A DNA stretch of 64,000 nt from Patescibacterium sp964487795 (GCA_964487795.1 CAZASI010000002.1:62001-126000); one strand, 5' to 3'. Shown: positions 31,576 through 40,901, counted from the stretch's first letter. The notes: generated from the sequence alone by a model not told the origin. Translations and numbers: made by a program.

Positions 31576-33273
31576 ATGGACAACACTAATTTAACATTGT
31601 TTGCGGAAACCACATACCGCAATCAAAACCGAAAATTCGGAATCAAAACTGACGACCGTCGCCGTCATATGTATTTGATTGGAAAAACCGGTATGGGAAA
31701 ATCAACAATTTTGGAAAATATGATTGTTGAAGATATTAGAATGGGTCGAGGCGTCGCGGTTGTTGATCCGCACGGAGACTTGGCAGAAAAAATTATTGAG
31801 TTCATACCTGCGCATCGAGTACAAGATATTATTTATTTCAACCCTTCGGATATGGATTATCCGATTGCCTTTAATGTTGTTGAACAAGTCGAACCGCATT
31901 TACGACATTTAGTTGCCTCCGGTTTGATTGGTGTCTTTCAAAAATTATGGGCTGATTCCTGGGGACCACGTCTCGAATATATTTTACGTAATACAATTTT
32001 AGCTGTGTTGGATTATCCAGACTCAACGCTGTTAGCGGTTACGAGAATGCTTTCCGATAAACCATTTAGAAAAAAAGTTATTGAACAGATTCAAGATCCG
32101 GTGGTTAAGGCTTTCTGGGTTAAAGAATTTGCGGGTTATGCTGATAAGTTCGCGGCTGAAGCAGTGTCTCCGATTCAAAACAAAGTCGGACAATTTTTAT
32201 CAAGTTCGCTTATCAGAAATATTGTCGGTCAAGTGAAGTCATCAATCGATATTAGAAAAGTGATGGACGAAGGTAAGGTGTTGATCATGAACCTTTCCAA
32301 AGGAAGAATCGGTGAAGACAACTCTGAATTGCTCGGTGCTATGATGATTACCAAAATTCAGTTGGCAGCCATGAGTCGCGTTGATATACACGAAGAAGAA
32401 CGAAAAGATTTTTATTTGTATGTCGATGAATTTCAAAACTTTGCTACTGATTCCTTTGCTAACATTTTGTCTGAAGCTCGTAAATATCGCTTGAACCTGA
32501 TCATGGGTCACCAGTATATTGAGCAGCTGTCAGAAAAAGTAAAATTCGCGGTCTTTGGTAACGTTGGAACATTGGTTGTATTTCGTGTCGGTGCGGCAGA
32601 TGCTGAAGAATTAGTTAAAGAGTTTACGCCGGTCTTTACTGAAGAAGATTTAGTTAACCTACCTAAATATAATATTTGTTTGAAACTGATGATTGACGGT
32701 GTTGCTTCCGACCCGTTTTCAGCTCGAGGTTTGGCGCCGTTGACTGCCGCTGAACTTACCGGACAAAAAGATAATGTTATTAATCAAACACGAGAACGTT
32801 ATTCCTCGGCTCGCGATGTGGTTACTGAAAAAATTATGAATTGGCATCAAGCTGAAGAGGATGCTCCGCGTGCTCCAGTAATGCAAGCTCCAACAGCCTC
32901 TCAATTAGGCGTTGCGCCTACACCGGCTCGCGCCGCAGCGATTGCCACCGCTCCAGTGTATACACCAGAGCCACGTGCTGATACGAGTTACTTGAACGAC
33001 GCCGTGTGCGCACGATGTGGCAAAGAAACAAAAGTTTCATTTGTACCTGACGGTGTTCGCCCAGTGTATTGTAAAGAATGCTTGGCGCTTCTGCGCGAAG
33101 AAAAAACTCGTTCAACTACAGATCGTAAAAAATTAAAAGAAGCAGAATTGGCAACGCTCAATGCTGCGCCTACGCCGACGATTTCACTTCGCGATATTCC
33201 GCGATCTGCGCCTCAAGAAAATCAAGACGGACAATCATCTACGATTAAGCCGGGCGAAAAAATTACATTATAA
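31576..33273 (+). CDS. VirD4/TraD-like AAA ATPase with C-terminal zinc ribbon
   Basis: A 565-aa P-loop motor of the HerA-FtsK superfamily. Walker A is LIGKTGMGKST (~34-44). VVDPHGDLAEKI follows, then Walker B FYLYVDEFQNF (~277-287) and an Arg/Gln sensor region MGHQYIEQL. The C-terminus (~465-525) carries CARCGK ... PVYCKEC, a zinc ribbon, and a disordered end. Homologues couple DNA or protein substrates to type IV machines. No VirB channel genes lie in the window, so substrate and channel are unknown. No N-terminal membrane helices are present; the preceding gene may supply them. Confidence 0.85.
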   Translation: MDNTNLTLFAETTYRNQNRKFGIKTDDRRRHMYLIGKTGMGKSTILENMIVEDIRMGRGVAVVDPHGDLAEKIIEFIPAHRVQDIIYFNPSDMDYPIAFNVVEQVEPHLRHLVASGLIGVFQKLWADSWGPRLEYILRNTILAVLDYPDSTLLAVTRMLSDKPFRKKVIEQIQDPVVKAFWVKEFAGYADKFAAEAVSPIQNKVGQFLSSSLIRNIVGQVKSSIDIRKVMDEGKVLIMNLSKGRIGEDNSELLGAMMITKIQLAAMSRVDIHEEERKDFYLYVDEFQNFATDSFANILSEARKYRLNLIMGHQYIEQLSEKVKFAVFGNVGTLVVFRVGAADAEELVKEFTPVFTEEDLVNLPKYNICLKLMIDGVASDPFSARGLAPLTAAELTGQKDNVINQTRERYSSARDVVTEKIMNWHQAEEDAPRAPVMQAPTASQLGVAPTPARAAAIATAPVYTPEPRADTSYLNDAVCARCGKETKVSFVPDGVRPVYCKECLALLREEKTRSTTDRKKLKEAELATLNAAPTPTISLRDIPRSAPQENQDGQSSTIKPGEKITL

Positions 33274-33278
33274 AAATT

Positions 33279-33941
33279 ATGGATGCAGCTTCCGCATATC
33301 CGGCCGATGCTTTTATTGGCACAGTCTTGAATATTTTTGAATTCAATATCAACGGTTATCCATTGTCATTTATGATATGGAATATTGTATTGGCGACATT
33401 GGCTGTTTTGGCCGCGCATTGGACAGTCAAACTTTTGAAAGATAAAAAAGCCAGTTGGTTTACTAAGGTACTCAGCTTTTCGGTCTGGCTTGCCTTTTTG
33501 CCAAATACGGCGTATCTTATGACTGATGCGCGCCATATTATCGGTTATTGCCCAATTACTTCGTATGGCAATGTATGTGCGCAAAATGCGTGGATGACCA
33601 TTTTCTTTTTTCTGTTCGCGTCCTTTGGTTGGCCGTCCTTTGTTTTAGCAATCAGACCGTTGAAAACCTATGTCACTAAGCGTTTTGGCGTCAAGCGGGG
33701 GATAGTGTTTGCGGCACTTGCTTGTTTCTTTTCCGCTTGGGGCGTCTTACTCGGTTTGGTTAATCGTTTTAACTCATGGGAATTACTAACCAGGCCAGGT
33801 CAGATAATCAGAGTCGCATTTTCCTATTTTAATGAAGCAAGCGCCGCATTAAACATTTTGTTTGTTTTTATATTCCTCGGTATTTTGTATGCCGTTGGTG
33901 AAAAAATCTTTATAATTTCGGGCAAAGAAAAGCATGATTAA
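33279..33941 (+). CDS. DUF1361-like integral membrane protein
   Basis: A 220-aa protein with about six membrane helices and the DUF1361-like core VWLAFLPNTAYLMTDARHI, followed by two helices separated by short loops and the late segment VNRFNSWELLTRP. Function is unknown for the family. It overlaps the glycosyltransferase start by 8 nt and follows the ATPase by 5 nt, so these genes form one transcript. Confidence 0.75.
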   Translation: MDAASAYPADAFIGTVLNIFEFNINGYPLSFMIWNIVLATLAVLAAHWTVKLLKDKKASWFTKVLSFSVWLAFLPNTAYLMTDARHIIGYCPITSYGNVCAQNAWMTIFFFLFASFGWPSFVLAIRPLKTYVTKRFGVKRGIVFAALACFFSAWGVLLGLVNRFNSWELLTRPGQIIRVAFSYFNEASAALNILFVFIFLGILYAVGEKIFIISGKEKHD

Positions 33942-35484
33942 TTATCTTAAAATCAGTAAAGCGACGGATTTGACCGGTCGCGACAGAAAAATTTACCGGC
34001 TGCTTGAAATGCTTCCGGGATTTTTATCTTGGGGAACTATTATCGGTCTTGTTGTATTGTCGGCTACCGCGCCGGTCGGCACGGCGGTCTTTGTTATTTT
34101 ATTTGATGTGTACTGGCTTTTACTTGTCATTTTTCTTGGCGTTCATTTATTAATTTCCTATCGTGCGATTAAAAAACGCATGAAGATTGATTGGAAAGCA
34201 AAATGTGAAGAACTTGGTGTGAGTAAAACTGTTGGTTTTGCTTGGACCGAAATAACCCAGATCGTAATTTTGCCTACCTATAATGAAAGTTTGGAAGTTA
34301 TCCGTCCAACAATCGAAGCACTTGCTTCTAACGGTTATCCGACTGACAAGATGATTATTGTTTTAGCAACCGAAGGCAGAACCGGTGAAGAAGGCAGAAT
34401 TATCGGTGAGGCGATTAAGAATGAATACGAACATCGCTTTGGCAGATTATTAGTTACCGTGCATCCTGATATTGAAGGAGAGTTAAAAGGCAAAGGCGCT
34501 AACCAAGCCTGGGCCGCCAAAGAATTAAAACGTTTGATTGTTGATCCCGAGAACTTAGATCCAAAGAAAATTTTGATCAGCGTTTTTGATATTGATACAA
34601 TTGCGCATCCCGGATACTTTCATTGTTTTGCGTATTCCTTTTTAACCGTTGATCGTCCGTATCGCGCCAGTTATCAGCCGGTGCCGGTGTATCACAATAA
34701 TATTTGGCAAGCGCCGTTTTTTGCGCGTGTTGCTGCGTTTTCAAATACCTTTTGGCAGATGATGCAACAAATCAAACCGGAAAAGCTCGCGACCTATTCG
34801 TCGCATTCTATGACTTGGCAGGCCTTAGTCGATATCGGTTTTTGGTCAACGAACATGGTGAGTGAAGATTCACGAATCTTTTGGCATTGCTTTTGTTATT
34901 ACAAAGGAGACTACCGCGTTGAGCCGCTTTACTTTCCGGTTTCTATGGATATTTGTATGGATCGTAATCGCTGGACAACAGCTGGATCACTGTACAGACA
35001 GCAACGTCGCTGGGGTTGGGGTTCGGAAAACATTCCCTATTTGATTTTTAATACGATGAAAGATTGGGATAATATCCCGAAGAAACAAGTATATTTAAAT
35101 CATATCGCCGTGCAGCTTTATGGTTTCCATTCCTGGGCGACTAATGCATTGATTACCTCGGTGGTCGGTTGGCTGCCATTATTCTTAGGAGGTGATCGTT
35201 TTAATTCGACCGTTTTATCGAGTAATTTGCCTGATGTGACTCGCTGGCTTATGACTTTAGCCATGGTCGGTATGATTTTATCGGCGGTTATTTCAATTCT
35301 GATTTTGCCGGCCGTACATCGCCAACGCTTTAAGCAATATGCTATTATGATTATTCAATGGCTTTTCCTGCCTTTTGTCATTGTCCTATTCGGAGCGATT
35401 CCCGGTCTTGAAGCGCAAACACGTCTTATGTTCGGGAAATATATGGGCTTTTGGGTAACACCGAAAGTGAGAAAAGCAGAGTAA
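33934..35484 (+). CDS. Membrane-bound family 2 glycosyltransferase
   Basis: A 516-aa processive-type GT2 enzyme. Two N-terminal membrane helices (~30-75) precede the GT-A domain with ILPTYNES (~112-119), the metal-binding DxD as DIDT (~209-212), an acceptor-site ED in MVSEDSRIFW and QQRRWGWG corresponding to the QxxRW signature. Three or four C-terminal helices form the export channel. It probably builds and extrudes a surface polysaccharide; the sugar is unknown. A neighbouring chaperone and ABC exporter suggest an envelope-building cluster. Confidence 0.87.
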   Translation: MINYLKISKATDLTGRDRKIYRLLEMLPGFLSWGTIIGLVVLSATAPVGTAVFVILFDVYWLLLVIFLGVHLLISYRAIKKRMKIDWKAKCEELGVSKTVGFAWTEITQIVILPTYNESLEVIRPTIEALASNGYPTDKMIIVLATEGRTGEEGRIIGEAIKNEYEHRFGRLLVTVHPDIEGELKGKGANQAWAAKELKRLIVDPENLDPKKILISVFDIDTIAHPGYFHCFAYSFLTVDRPYRASYQPVPVYHNNIWQAPFFARVAAFSNTFWQMMQQIKPEKLATYSSHSMTWQALVDIGFWSTNMVSEDSRIFWHCFCYYKGDYRVEPLYFPVSMDICMDRNRWTTAGSLYRQQRRWGWGSENIPYLIFNTMKDWDNIPKKQVYLNHIAVQLYGFHSWATNALITSVVGWLPLFLGGDRFNSTVLSSNLPDVTRWLMTLAMVGMILSAVISILILPAVHRQRFKQYAIMIIQWLFLPFVIVLFGAIPGLEAQTRLMFGKYMGFWVTPKVRKAE

Positions 35485-35499
35485 TTATTAAATTATATT

Positions 35500-36177
35500 A
35501 TGGAAAATGAAAATGAAATCGTAGAGGAAGTGGTGATTGTCGAAGCTGAAACAATTGCGACAACGCCCGAAGTTGTAAAGACAATTGCTGTCCCGCATTG
35601 GGTCAATAAGAAAAATATTATCATCGCCGTTATCGTGCTGCTTGTTTTAGCGCTCATATATTTTTTCAAAGGATCACTAGTCGCGGCAACCGTTAACGGA
35701 CAGTTTATTAGCCGCATGTCGGTTGTGCATGAACTTGAAAAAACTTCCGGTCGCGCGACACTTGATGCAATGATTAATGATCGTTTGATTATGCTCGAAG
35801 CAGCAAAACAAAATATTAGCGTCAGCGATGAAACCGTGAATGAAGAAATGGCTAAACTAGAACAACAGTTATTAGATCAAGGTCAAAATCTTGATGAAGT
35901 ATTGGCCTCACAAGGTGTAAATCGTGATGATATTAAACAGCGCATTGTATTGCAAAAAGAATTAGAACAAATGCTTGGTGATAAGCTCAACGTAAGCGAT
36001 GAAGAAGTTGAGCAATATATTAAAGACAATGCTATAACTTTACCAAAAGATAAAGAAGCCGAAAGCAAAGACCAAATCAAAGAGGGTATTCGCGCCAATA
36101 AGTTAAATGAAGAAGCGCAAGGCTTTATCGAAACACTTAAAACAAACGCCAAAATCAATTACTTCGTGAAGTACTAG
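35500..36177 (+). CDS. SurA N-domain-like membrane-anchored chaperone
   Basis: A 225-aa protein. A cytoplasmic acidic N-terminus and one membrane helix (~45-62) are followed by an extracytoplasmic helical domain like the SurA/trigger-factor N-domain (VNGQFISRMSVVHELEK ... LDAMINDRLIMLEAAKQ ... VSDEEVEQYI). No parvulin peptidyl-prolyl isomerase domain is present, so only chaperone activity is expected. It lies 15 nt after the glycosyltransferase. Confidence 0.8.
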   Translation: MENENEIVEEVVIVEAETIATTPEVVKTIAVPHWVNKKNIIIAVIVLLVLALIYFFKGSLVAATVNGQFISRMSVVHELEKTSGRATLDAMINDRLIMLEAAKQNISVSDETVNEEMAKLEQQLLDQGQNLDEVLASQGVNRDDIKQRIVLQKELEQMLGDKLNVSDEEVEQYIKDNAITLPKDKEAESKDQIKEGIRANKLNEEAQGFIETLKTNAKINYFVKY

Positions 36178-36182
36178 ATTGT

Positions 36183-36992
36183 ATGTCAAACCACTTTAAG
36201 CAAGCGCAGGTCATTATTAGCTCGGCGTGGCAGCGTGGTTTGACTTTTCGTTTTACTATCGCGACGTACCGCGTTGGAGAAATAGCGGAAGTTTTGATAT
36301 TGGTTTTAATGTGGACTTCTATTTATGCAGCCGGTACCGGCGGAATCAAGGGCTACAGTTTACCTGAAATGATTACGTATGTATTGATAGGTAATTTATT
36401 TTCAACTGCGGTGAGAAGTTTTTTGCCTAGCTATATTTCTGTATATATTAATGAAGGCAGACTGTCGATGTTTTTAGTTAAACCAATCCCGTTCTTAAAA
36501 TTTGTTTTTTTAAATGAATTAGGCAGAACATCATTAGTAACCGTGATATCGTTGATTACTCAGTCAGCAGTTATTTTATTCTTTTTGGATAAATTTATAT
36601 TTAACTTTGAATTACCTTATCTCGGGGTAATTCTGATTATGCTGCTCTTCGCGTTTATTATTGAATTGCTCATGGGATTTTTAGTCGGCTGTATATCATT
36701 TTGGACTGAAGAAATTGATGGCCTGCATCAATCCATAGAACGTTTAAAGAGATTCTTCTCGGGCGGATATTTTCCGATTAGTTTATTGCCGTCCTCTGCA
36801 ATAATTGCCAGTGGCTTGTTGCCTTTTCAGTATTCATTTTTCATACCGGCTCAGTTATATCTAAAGAAGATGTCGCTTGCTCAAGGCTATCACGGACTAT
36901 TGATTCAATTGTTGTGGATTGGTATTTTAGCGTTGTTAGTTCATATCGTGTGGGAGCAGGGGCTTAAGAGATATGAAGCAGTAGGCTCATAA
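36183..36992 (+). CDS. ABC-2 type transporter permease
   Basis: A 269-aa membrane protein with six predicted helices and the layout of DUF990/ABC-2 permeases: SLPEMITYVLIGN after the second helix, NEGRLSMFLVKPIP in the cytoplasmic coupling region, and GGYFPISLLP before the last helices. It pairs with the ATPase gene 1 nt downstream. The cargo is unknown. In this setting polysaccharide or peptide export is possible. Confidence 0.85.
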   Translation: MSNHFKQAQVIISSAWQRGLTFRFTIATYRVGEIAEVLILVLMWTSIYAAGTGGIKGYSLPEMITYVLIGNLFSTAVRSFLPSYISVYINEGRLSMFLVKPIPFLKFVFLNELGRTSLVTVISLITQSAVILFFLDKFIFNFELPYLGVILIMLLFAFIIELLMGFLVGCISFWTEEIDGLHQSIERLKRFFSGGYFPISLLPSSAIIASGLLPFQYSFFIPAQLYLKKMSLAQGYHGLLIQLLWIGILALLVHIVWEQGLKRYEAVGS

Positions 36993-36993
36993 T

Positions 36994-37971
36994 ATGAGTG
37001 TCATTACAGTCAAGAACTTAATTAAACGTTATGAGTTGTTTGAAAAGAACGCCGGTTTGTGGGCGACTATTAAGGCGCTTGTTAATCGAAAAAAGTCTTT
37101 TGCTGATGCCGTAAGTGATATTTCATTTACTATTAACGAGGGAGAAGTTGTCGGTTTTTTAGGACCGAATGGTGCAGGTAAAACTACGACTTTAAAAATA
37201 CTTTCGGGGATTTTATATCCGAGCGGCGGAGAAGTGAATATTTTAGGTTTTAATCCGCAGCAACGAAAGAAGGAATTTAAAAAATTATTTGGCATTGTGC
37301 TTGGTCAAAAAAATCAGTTAATGCAGGTTTTGCCGGCGATTGATAGTTTTTTGCTTTTTAAAGAGTTTCATGAGTTATCAGAGGACGAATTTAATGAATC
37401 ATTTAATGAGTTGGTAGATTTACTTGATGTTCGAGGTATTTTAAACACTCCTGTTAAACGTTTGTCCTTAGGACAACGGATGAAGTGTGAGTTGATAGCC
37501 GCGCTTATGCATGCGCCTAAGATTTTATTGCTTGATGAACCGACGATTGGGCTCGACGTTGTTGCGCAAAAGAATATTCGCGATTTTATAAAAAAATATA
37601 ATAAAAAGAAAAAAACAACCGTGCTTTTGACTTCGCACTACATGGAAGATATTAAAGAATTGTGTGATCGCGTTATTATTATCAATTTCGGTAAAATCAT
37701 TTATGACGGCAATTTCAATGCTTTGATTAAACAATATGCTCAAGATAAGGTTATTAGGATTACGGCGACGGAAACGATTGCAAAATCAGCCCTTGTTGCA
37801 TATGGAAGCGTAGAGGAATATGATGATATTAAAGCAGCGATACGCGTGCCGAGAGAAAATGTTAAAGATATCGCCGCTCGTTTAATCGCCTCCGATTTAC
37901 CCATTGACGACATAACTATAGAAGAAGTGCCGGTTGATGATATAATCAGAGCGATATTTGAAGGAAAATAA
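36994..37971 (+). CDS. ABC transporter ATP-binding protein
   Basis: A 325-aa ATPase for the adjacent ABC-2 permease. Walker A GPNGAGKTT (~53-61), Q-loop VLGQKNQL, signature LSLGQRMK, Walker B ILLLDEPTIGLD, and switch His LTSHYMED. The 80-residue C-terminal extension (VIRITATETI to the end) resembles the regulatory domain of NatA/DrrA-type exporters. Translation is probably coupled to the permease. Confidence 0.92.
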   Translation: MSVITVKNLIKRYELFEKNAGLWATIKALVNRKKSFADAVSDISFTINEGEVVGFLGPNGAGKTTTLKILSGILYPSGGEVNILGFNPQQRKKEFKKLFGIVLGQKNQLMQVLPAIDSFLLFKEFHELSEDEFNESFNELVDLLDVRGILNTPVKRLSLGQRMKCELIAALMHAPKILLLDEPTIGLDVVAQKNIRDFIKKYNKKKKTTVLLTSHYMEDIKELCDRVIIINFGKIIYDGNFNALIKQYAQDKVIRITATETIAKSALVAYGSVEEYDDIKAAIRVPRENVKDIAARLIASDLPIDDITIEEVPVDDIIRAIFEGK

Positions 37972-37983
37972 AAAATACAATAA

Positions 37984-38673
37984 ATGCTCATCACTTTACT
38001 CCTCATCATAATATTAATCTTCTCCGCAATTCTCCACGAATACGCGCACGGTTGGATGGCGCGCTACTTAGGAGATGATACAGCCGAACGAGAGGGGAGA
38101 TTAACATTAAATCCTATTCCGCACTTAGATTTAATCGGCTCGGTTATCTTGCCGTTAATTTTAATTTTAACTAAATCTAATTTCTTTATTGCTTGGGCAA
38201 AACCAGTTCCATATAATCCGAATAATTTGCGCGATAAAGTCTACGGCGAATTAAAGGTTGCTTTGGCCGGTCCAGCGACGAACTTCATTATTGCGATAAT
38301 TCTTGCAATGCTTGCTCGTTTTATACCTCTGGCAAGCGGCGCAAAAATGCAATTAGCGATTAGCTTTCTTTCGGGAAATGCCGGCGAGTTTGGATCTTTA
38401 GTTTCCGGCTCAATCGCCGCGAGCATTGTCGCGCTCGCGATGATGGGTTGTATTATCAACTTAATGCTCGGCATCTTTAACCTTGTACCGATTCCTCCGC
38501 TCGACGGTTCAAAAATATTAATGGCGTTTTTACCAACCAACGCAAAAATGTTTTTTTATCGGATTGAGCAATACGGTTTTATTTTGTTAATGGTCTTAGT
38601 CTATTCCGGAGCTTTTAGTTTTGTATTTAAAGCCACGCTTTGGCTCTTTACCGCGTTGACGGGATTAGCGTAG
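37984..38673 (+). CDS. Site-2 protease family M50 metalloprotease
   Basis: A 229-aa integral membrane zinc protease. The HExxH motif is in ILHEYAHGW (~16-24) in the first helix, and the third ligand region NLVPIPPLDGSKIL is near 160-173. About six helices; no PDZ domain. Small members of this family cut within membranes, often during signalling or quality control. The 18.8-20.1 kb sigma/anti-sigma pair could be a target, but nothing here proves it. A bidirectional terminator follows. Confidence 0.88.
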   Translation: MLITLLLIIILIFSAILHEYAHGWMARYLGDDTAEREGRLTLNPIPHLDLIGSVILPLILILTKSNFFIAWAKPVPYNPNNLRDKVYGELKVALAGPATNFIIAIILAMLARFIPLASGAKMQLAISFLSGNAGEFGSLVSGSIAASIVALAMMGCIINLMLGIFNLVPIPPLDGSKILMAFLPTNAKMFFYRIEQYGFILLMVLVYSGAFSFVFKATLWLFTALTGLA

Positions 38674-38693
38674 GATAGGGTGAGGGAGATACG

Positions 38694-38729
38694 AAAAAAG
38701 AGATTGAATTATTTCAATCTCTTTTTTGT
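38694..38729. terminator. Bidirectional terminator
   Basis: AAAAGAGATTGAA / TTCAATCTCTTTT with a TTAT-centred loop, A-run before and T-run after. It separates the M50 gene (+) from the leftward orphan cassette. It is closely related in sequence to the terminator at 40385. Confidence 0.88.
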
Positions 38730-38738
38730 TAAGAGCGT

Positions 38739-39422
38739 TTATGTACTTGGTGTTTCTATTAGTGCTTTGAGCTTGATAAGTAGCATTTGTGCAGCGACCC
38801 AGTTAGTCATACCCCCAAAATTATCAACAGCTCTCAATTGCTTGTAATCATCCACGCAAGTTAAATGTTTAAGCTGCGCTTCTGCAATCACTTGAGCCTG
38901 TGCTGCGCTTTCTTTTGTAAGGCGAGTTCTTCTGAAAGCTGAAGTAATTAGAGAACTTTGTTCAAGCGAAGCCTGTGAAGCGCATAATGACAAAGTTTCG
39001 TTCAGGATTTCTTCACCTTCAACTGAAATAATATCATCATCACAAAGTTTCATGAGTATCCTGAATGATTGCTTGAAAGTATTTGCAAATGTTAACAGTT
39101 TTCTGAATATTTCGTATTTTGCTTTTGAGTAATAATCCGCTTCGTAGTATAGGTTCCACAACGCTGGCTCAGTTGCGGTTTTTACTGCAATCATTAGAGC
39201 GGATAAACATAGCTCGTTTGTTGCGTCATCAATCTTACGACCCAACATATCTATAGCTTCTTTGATTTGTTGTTCGCTGATGTGGCTTTGATCAACAAGA
39301 GGAATATCCAATTGCTCTTTTATAAACCACGGTGGATAACCAGTAATTTCCTGAAGCTTCCCCACCATAGCAGAATCTGCAAGGATCTTGAAAAATTTAC
39401 CTGTCTCAGTTGTAGCTGTCAT
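38739..39422 (-). CDS. Hypothetical helical protein, last gene of orphan cassette
   Basis: A 227-aa protein predicted to be almost entirely alpha-helical, with no membrane segment or signal. I do not recognise the family. The start is ATG 39422, with AAGGTG 6 nt upstream; an in-frame GTG at 39431 lies too close to that site. It is the most distal gene of a leftward cassette and is separated by 27 nt from the preceding gene. The six small Cys residues are spread out, with no metal motif. Confidence 0.65.
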   Translation of the reverse strand: MTATTETGKFFKILADSAMVGKLQEITGYPPWFIKEQLDIPLVDQSHISEQQIKEAIDMLGRKIDDATNELCLSALMIAVKTATEPALWNLYYEADYYSKAKYEIFRKLLTFANTFKQSFRILMKLCDDDIISVEGEEILNETLSLCASQASLEQSSLITSAFRRTRLTKESAAQAQVIAEAQLKHLTCVDDYKQLRAVDNFGGMTNWVAAQMLLIKLKALIETPST

Positions 39423-39449
39423 TAATTTCACCTTCTTTCTAATGTATAG

Positions 39450-39875
39450 TTAATATATATAAAATGCTTCTTCAATTATTTCTCCCAAAAAGCGGTTGCG
39501 GTGATAATAAGGTCTTGCTTTCTTTGTTATCTTTATCGCAGCTCCGGGTTTTTTCAATGCTCTTTTGAATATTTTAACCATTTTCTTTTCATTTGTTTCA
39601 GAAAAAAGCAACATTATTTTTGGCGCCGCACTAAAAGTTTTTTCTTTTATATCTACGACTGCCGCAATTCTTACAATCATCATTGTGCCAACTCCAAAGC
39701 GGGAACAGGAAGATCGTATGCGTTTGGTCTGTATAATGTGCGTGCCTTTTCCGTCGAGATAATAGAGCGGCGCATCTTCACGCACCAGTGTCATCTTGCC
39801 GTTAGTTTTTACATCATATAAATCAGCAAACTCTACGTTTTCTTTTAAGTTTCTTAAATCAATTGATAATGGCAT
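39450..39875 (-). CDS. Hypothetical beta-rich protein of orphan cassette
   Basis: A 141-aa soluble protein, mostly beta strands in the first 110 residues and strongly basic near the end (KITKKARPYYHRNRFLGEI). I do not recognise it. The start is set by AAAGGAGA 7 nt before the ATG. It follows the 39893 gene by 17 nt in the same orientation. The basic end would allow nucleic-acid binding, but no motif confirms this. Confidence 0.62.
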   Translation of the reverse strand: MPLSIDLRNLKENVEFADLYDVKTNGKMTLVREDAPLYYLDGKGTHIIQTKRIRSSCSRFGVGTMMIVRIAAVVDIKEKTFSAAPKIMLLFSETNEKKMVKIFKRALKKPGAAIKITKKARPYYHRNRFLGEIIEEAFYIY

Positions 39876-39892
39876 TTTAATCTTCTCCTTTT

Positions 39893-40303
39893 TTAAAATG
39901 TGTAAGTTATTTCAATTGTATTTTTTGATGTTGTAGTATCAACCCGGTCATCATGTCTAAACGCATTGGCGTTCAGATAATTAATAAGCCGCTGTATCTT
40001 TTTTGCACGAGGCATATTGTGTTCACTAAACTGTCCGTGATAAAAGAGAGCAGTTTTGCTTGTATAGCCTGGCTTAGCATCAGCAACTCTAATATCATAA
40101 TCTCTCAGTTCGGCGTTTTGCGCGCTTACTTGTGAAAAAATGATAATTTCTGTCTGACCGCCTTGATGAAAGGATATTATCCTTGGTATTTTTGATTCAC
40201 CTTTATTTGCGTTGATAATTTGTATCTCAAAATAACTTTGTTTAATTGTTATATCGAGAATTATTCCGCTGGAAACACTTGGTTTCCTTGCCTGCTTCTT
40301 CAT
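39893..40303 (-). CDS. Hypothetical beta-rich protein of orphan cassette
   Basis: A 136-aa soluble protein with a basic start (MKKQARKP) and alternating beta strands, including YFEIQIINA and TEIIIFSQVSA. No known domain. The start is set by CAGGAG 8 nt upstream. It has its own TTGACA promoter at 40350-40378. It is the first gene of the distal half of the cassette and similar in style, not sequence, to the 39450 protein. Confidence 0.62.
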   Translation of the reverse strand: MKKQARKPSVSSGIILDITIKQSYFEIQIINANKGESKIPRIISFHQGGQTEIIIFSQVSAQNAELRDYDIRVADAKPGYTSKTALFYHGQFSEHNMPRAKKIQRLINYLNANAFRHDDRVDTTTSKNTIEITYTF

Positions 40304-40349
40304 GTGTCTTCTCCTGTATGTATGTTATTTAATTTTTAATGAATAATTT

Positions 40350-40378
40350 AAACTACAATAAAAAGAGGGGATTGTCAA
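40350..40378 (-). promoter_or_regulatory. Promoter inside the orphan cassette
   Basis: Minus strand TTGACA (40378-40373), 17-bp spacer, TAGTTT (40355-40350), about 47 nt before the 40303 start. Confidence 0.65.
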
Positions 40379-40384
40379 GATACG

Positions 40385-40416
40385 AAAAAAGGAGACTGAA
40401 TTAATTCAATCTCCTT
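40385..40416 (-). terminator. Terminator inside the orphan cassette
   Basis: AAGGAGA-C-TGAATT / AATTCA-A-TCTCCTT, one mismatch, followed on the minus strand by six T. It lies after the 40439 gene and before the internal promoter. Confidence 0.85.
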
Positions 40417-40438
40417 ATGTTTTCCGTTTAAAGAACTT

Positions 40439-40891
40439 TTATGATTTAAAATACATGCTGTCTGATATGCTCTCGGGTATGCTCGCAAAGTGACCATTCC
40501 TGAGAAGTTTTCGTGCTTCATCAAAAGGATAATCTGTTACTTTATTTTCTCGGGCTTTTTCAATCTGCTCTTTGATCATCTCAATATTACAGCAGCGGTC
40601 GCTTAGCCCGTAATCAAGCCCAACCTTTGCTGTCCAGAGAAGTGTGGCTACGTTACAATAGTTCTTTTCGCATACAGTATTTACGAGATATTTAATATCA
40701 TCGTCATATATCTGTAGCCGATCAAACATATGTATCAGTTCAAAGGCCCACGCGCTCAGACTAGGGATGAGGTGGGCGGTAAATACCAGGTCGATTAAAT
40801 TAATAACCGGCCAGTTACTTCCAACTAAAGCCTTTGCATACTTTTGGTAGTCCATGTCACCAGTGAGCCGTTCTGCTTCTGTTTTTGTCAA
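40439..40891 (-). CDS. Hypothetical helical protein of orphan cassette
   Basis: A 150-aa soluble helical protein with a cluster of Cys in CEKNYC and DRCCN. I do not recognise it. TTG 40891 is taken as the start because the frame is open from there and an AGAAAGG lies about 13 nt before it, at the end of the upstream 47-aa gene. An ATG at 40855 is the alternative. Start confidence is low. Confidence 0.55.
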   Translation of the reverse strand: MTKTEAERLTGDMDYQKYAKALVGSNWPVINLIDLVFTAHLIPSLSAWAFELIHMFDRLQIYDDDIKYLVNTVCEKNYCNVATLLWTAKVGLDYGLSDRCCNIEMIKEQIEKARENKVTDYPFDEARKLLRNGHFASIPESISDSMYFKS

Positions 40892-40901
40892 ATTACTATC
40901 T

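Noticed and set aside
31576..33273. Conjugative element centred on the VirD4-like ATPase
   Set aside because: No relaxase, VirB4, VirB6 or pilin genes are near, and flanking genes look chromosomal.
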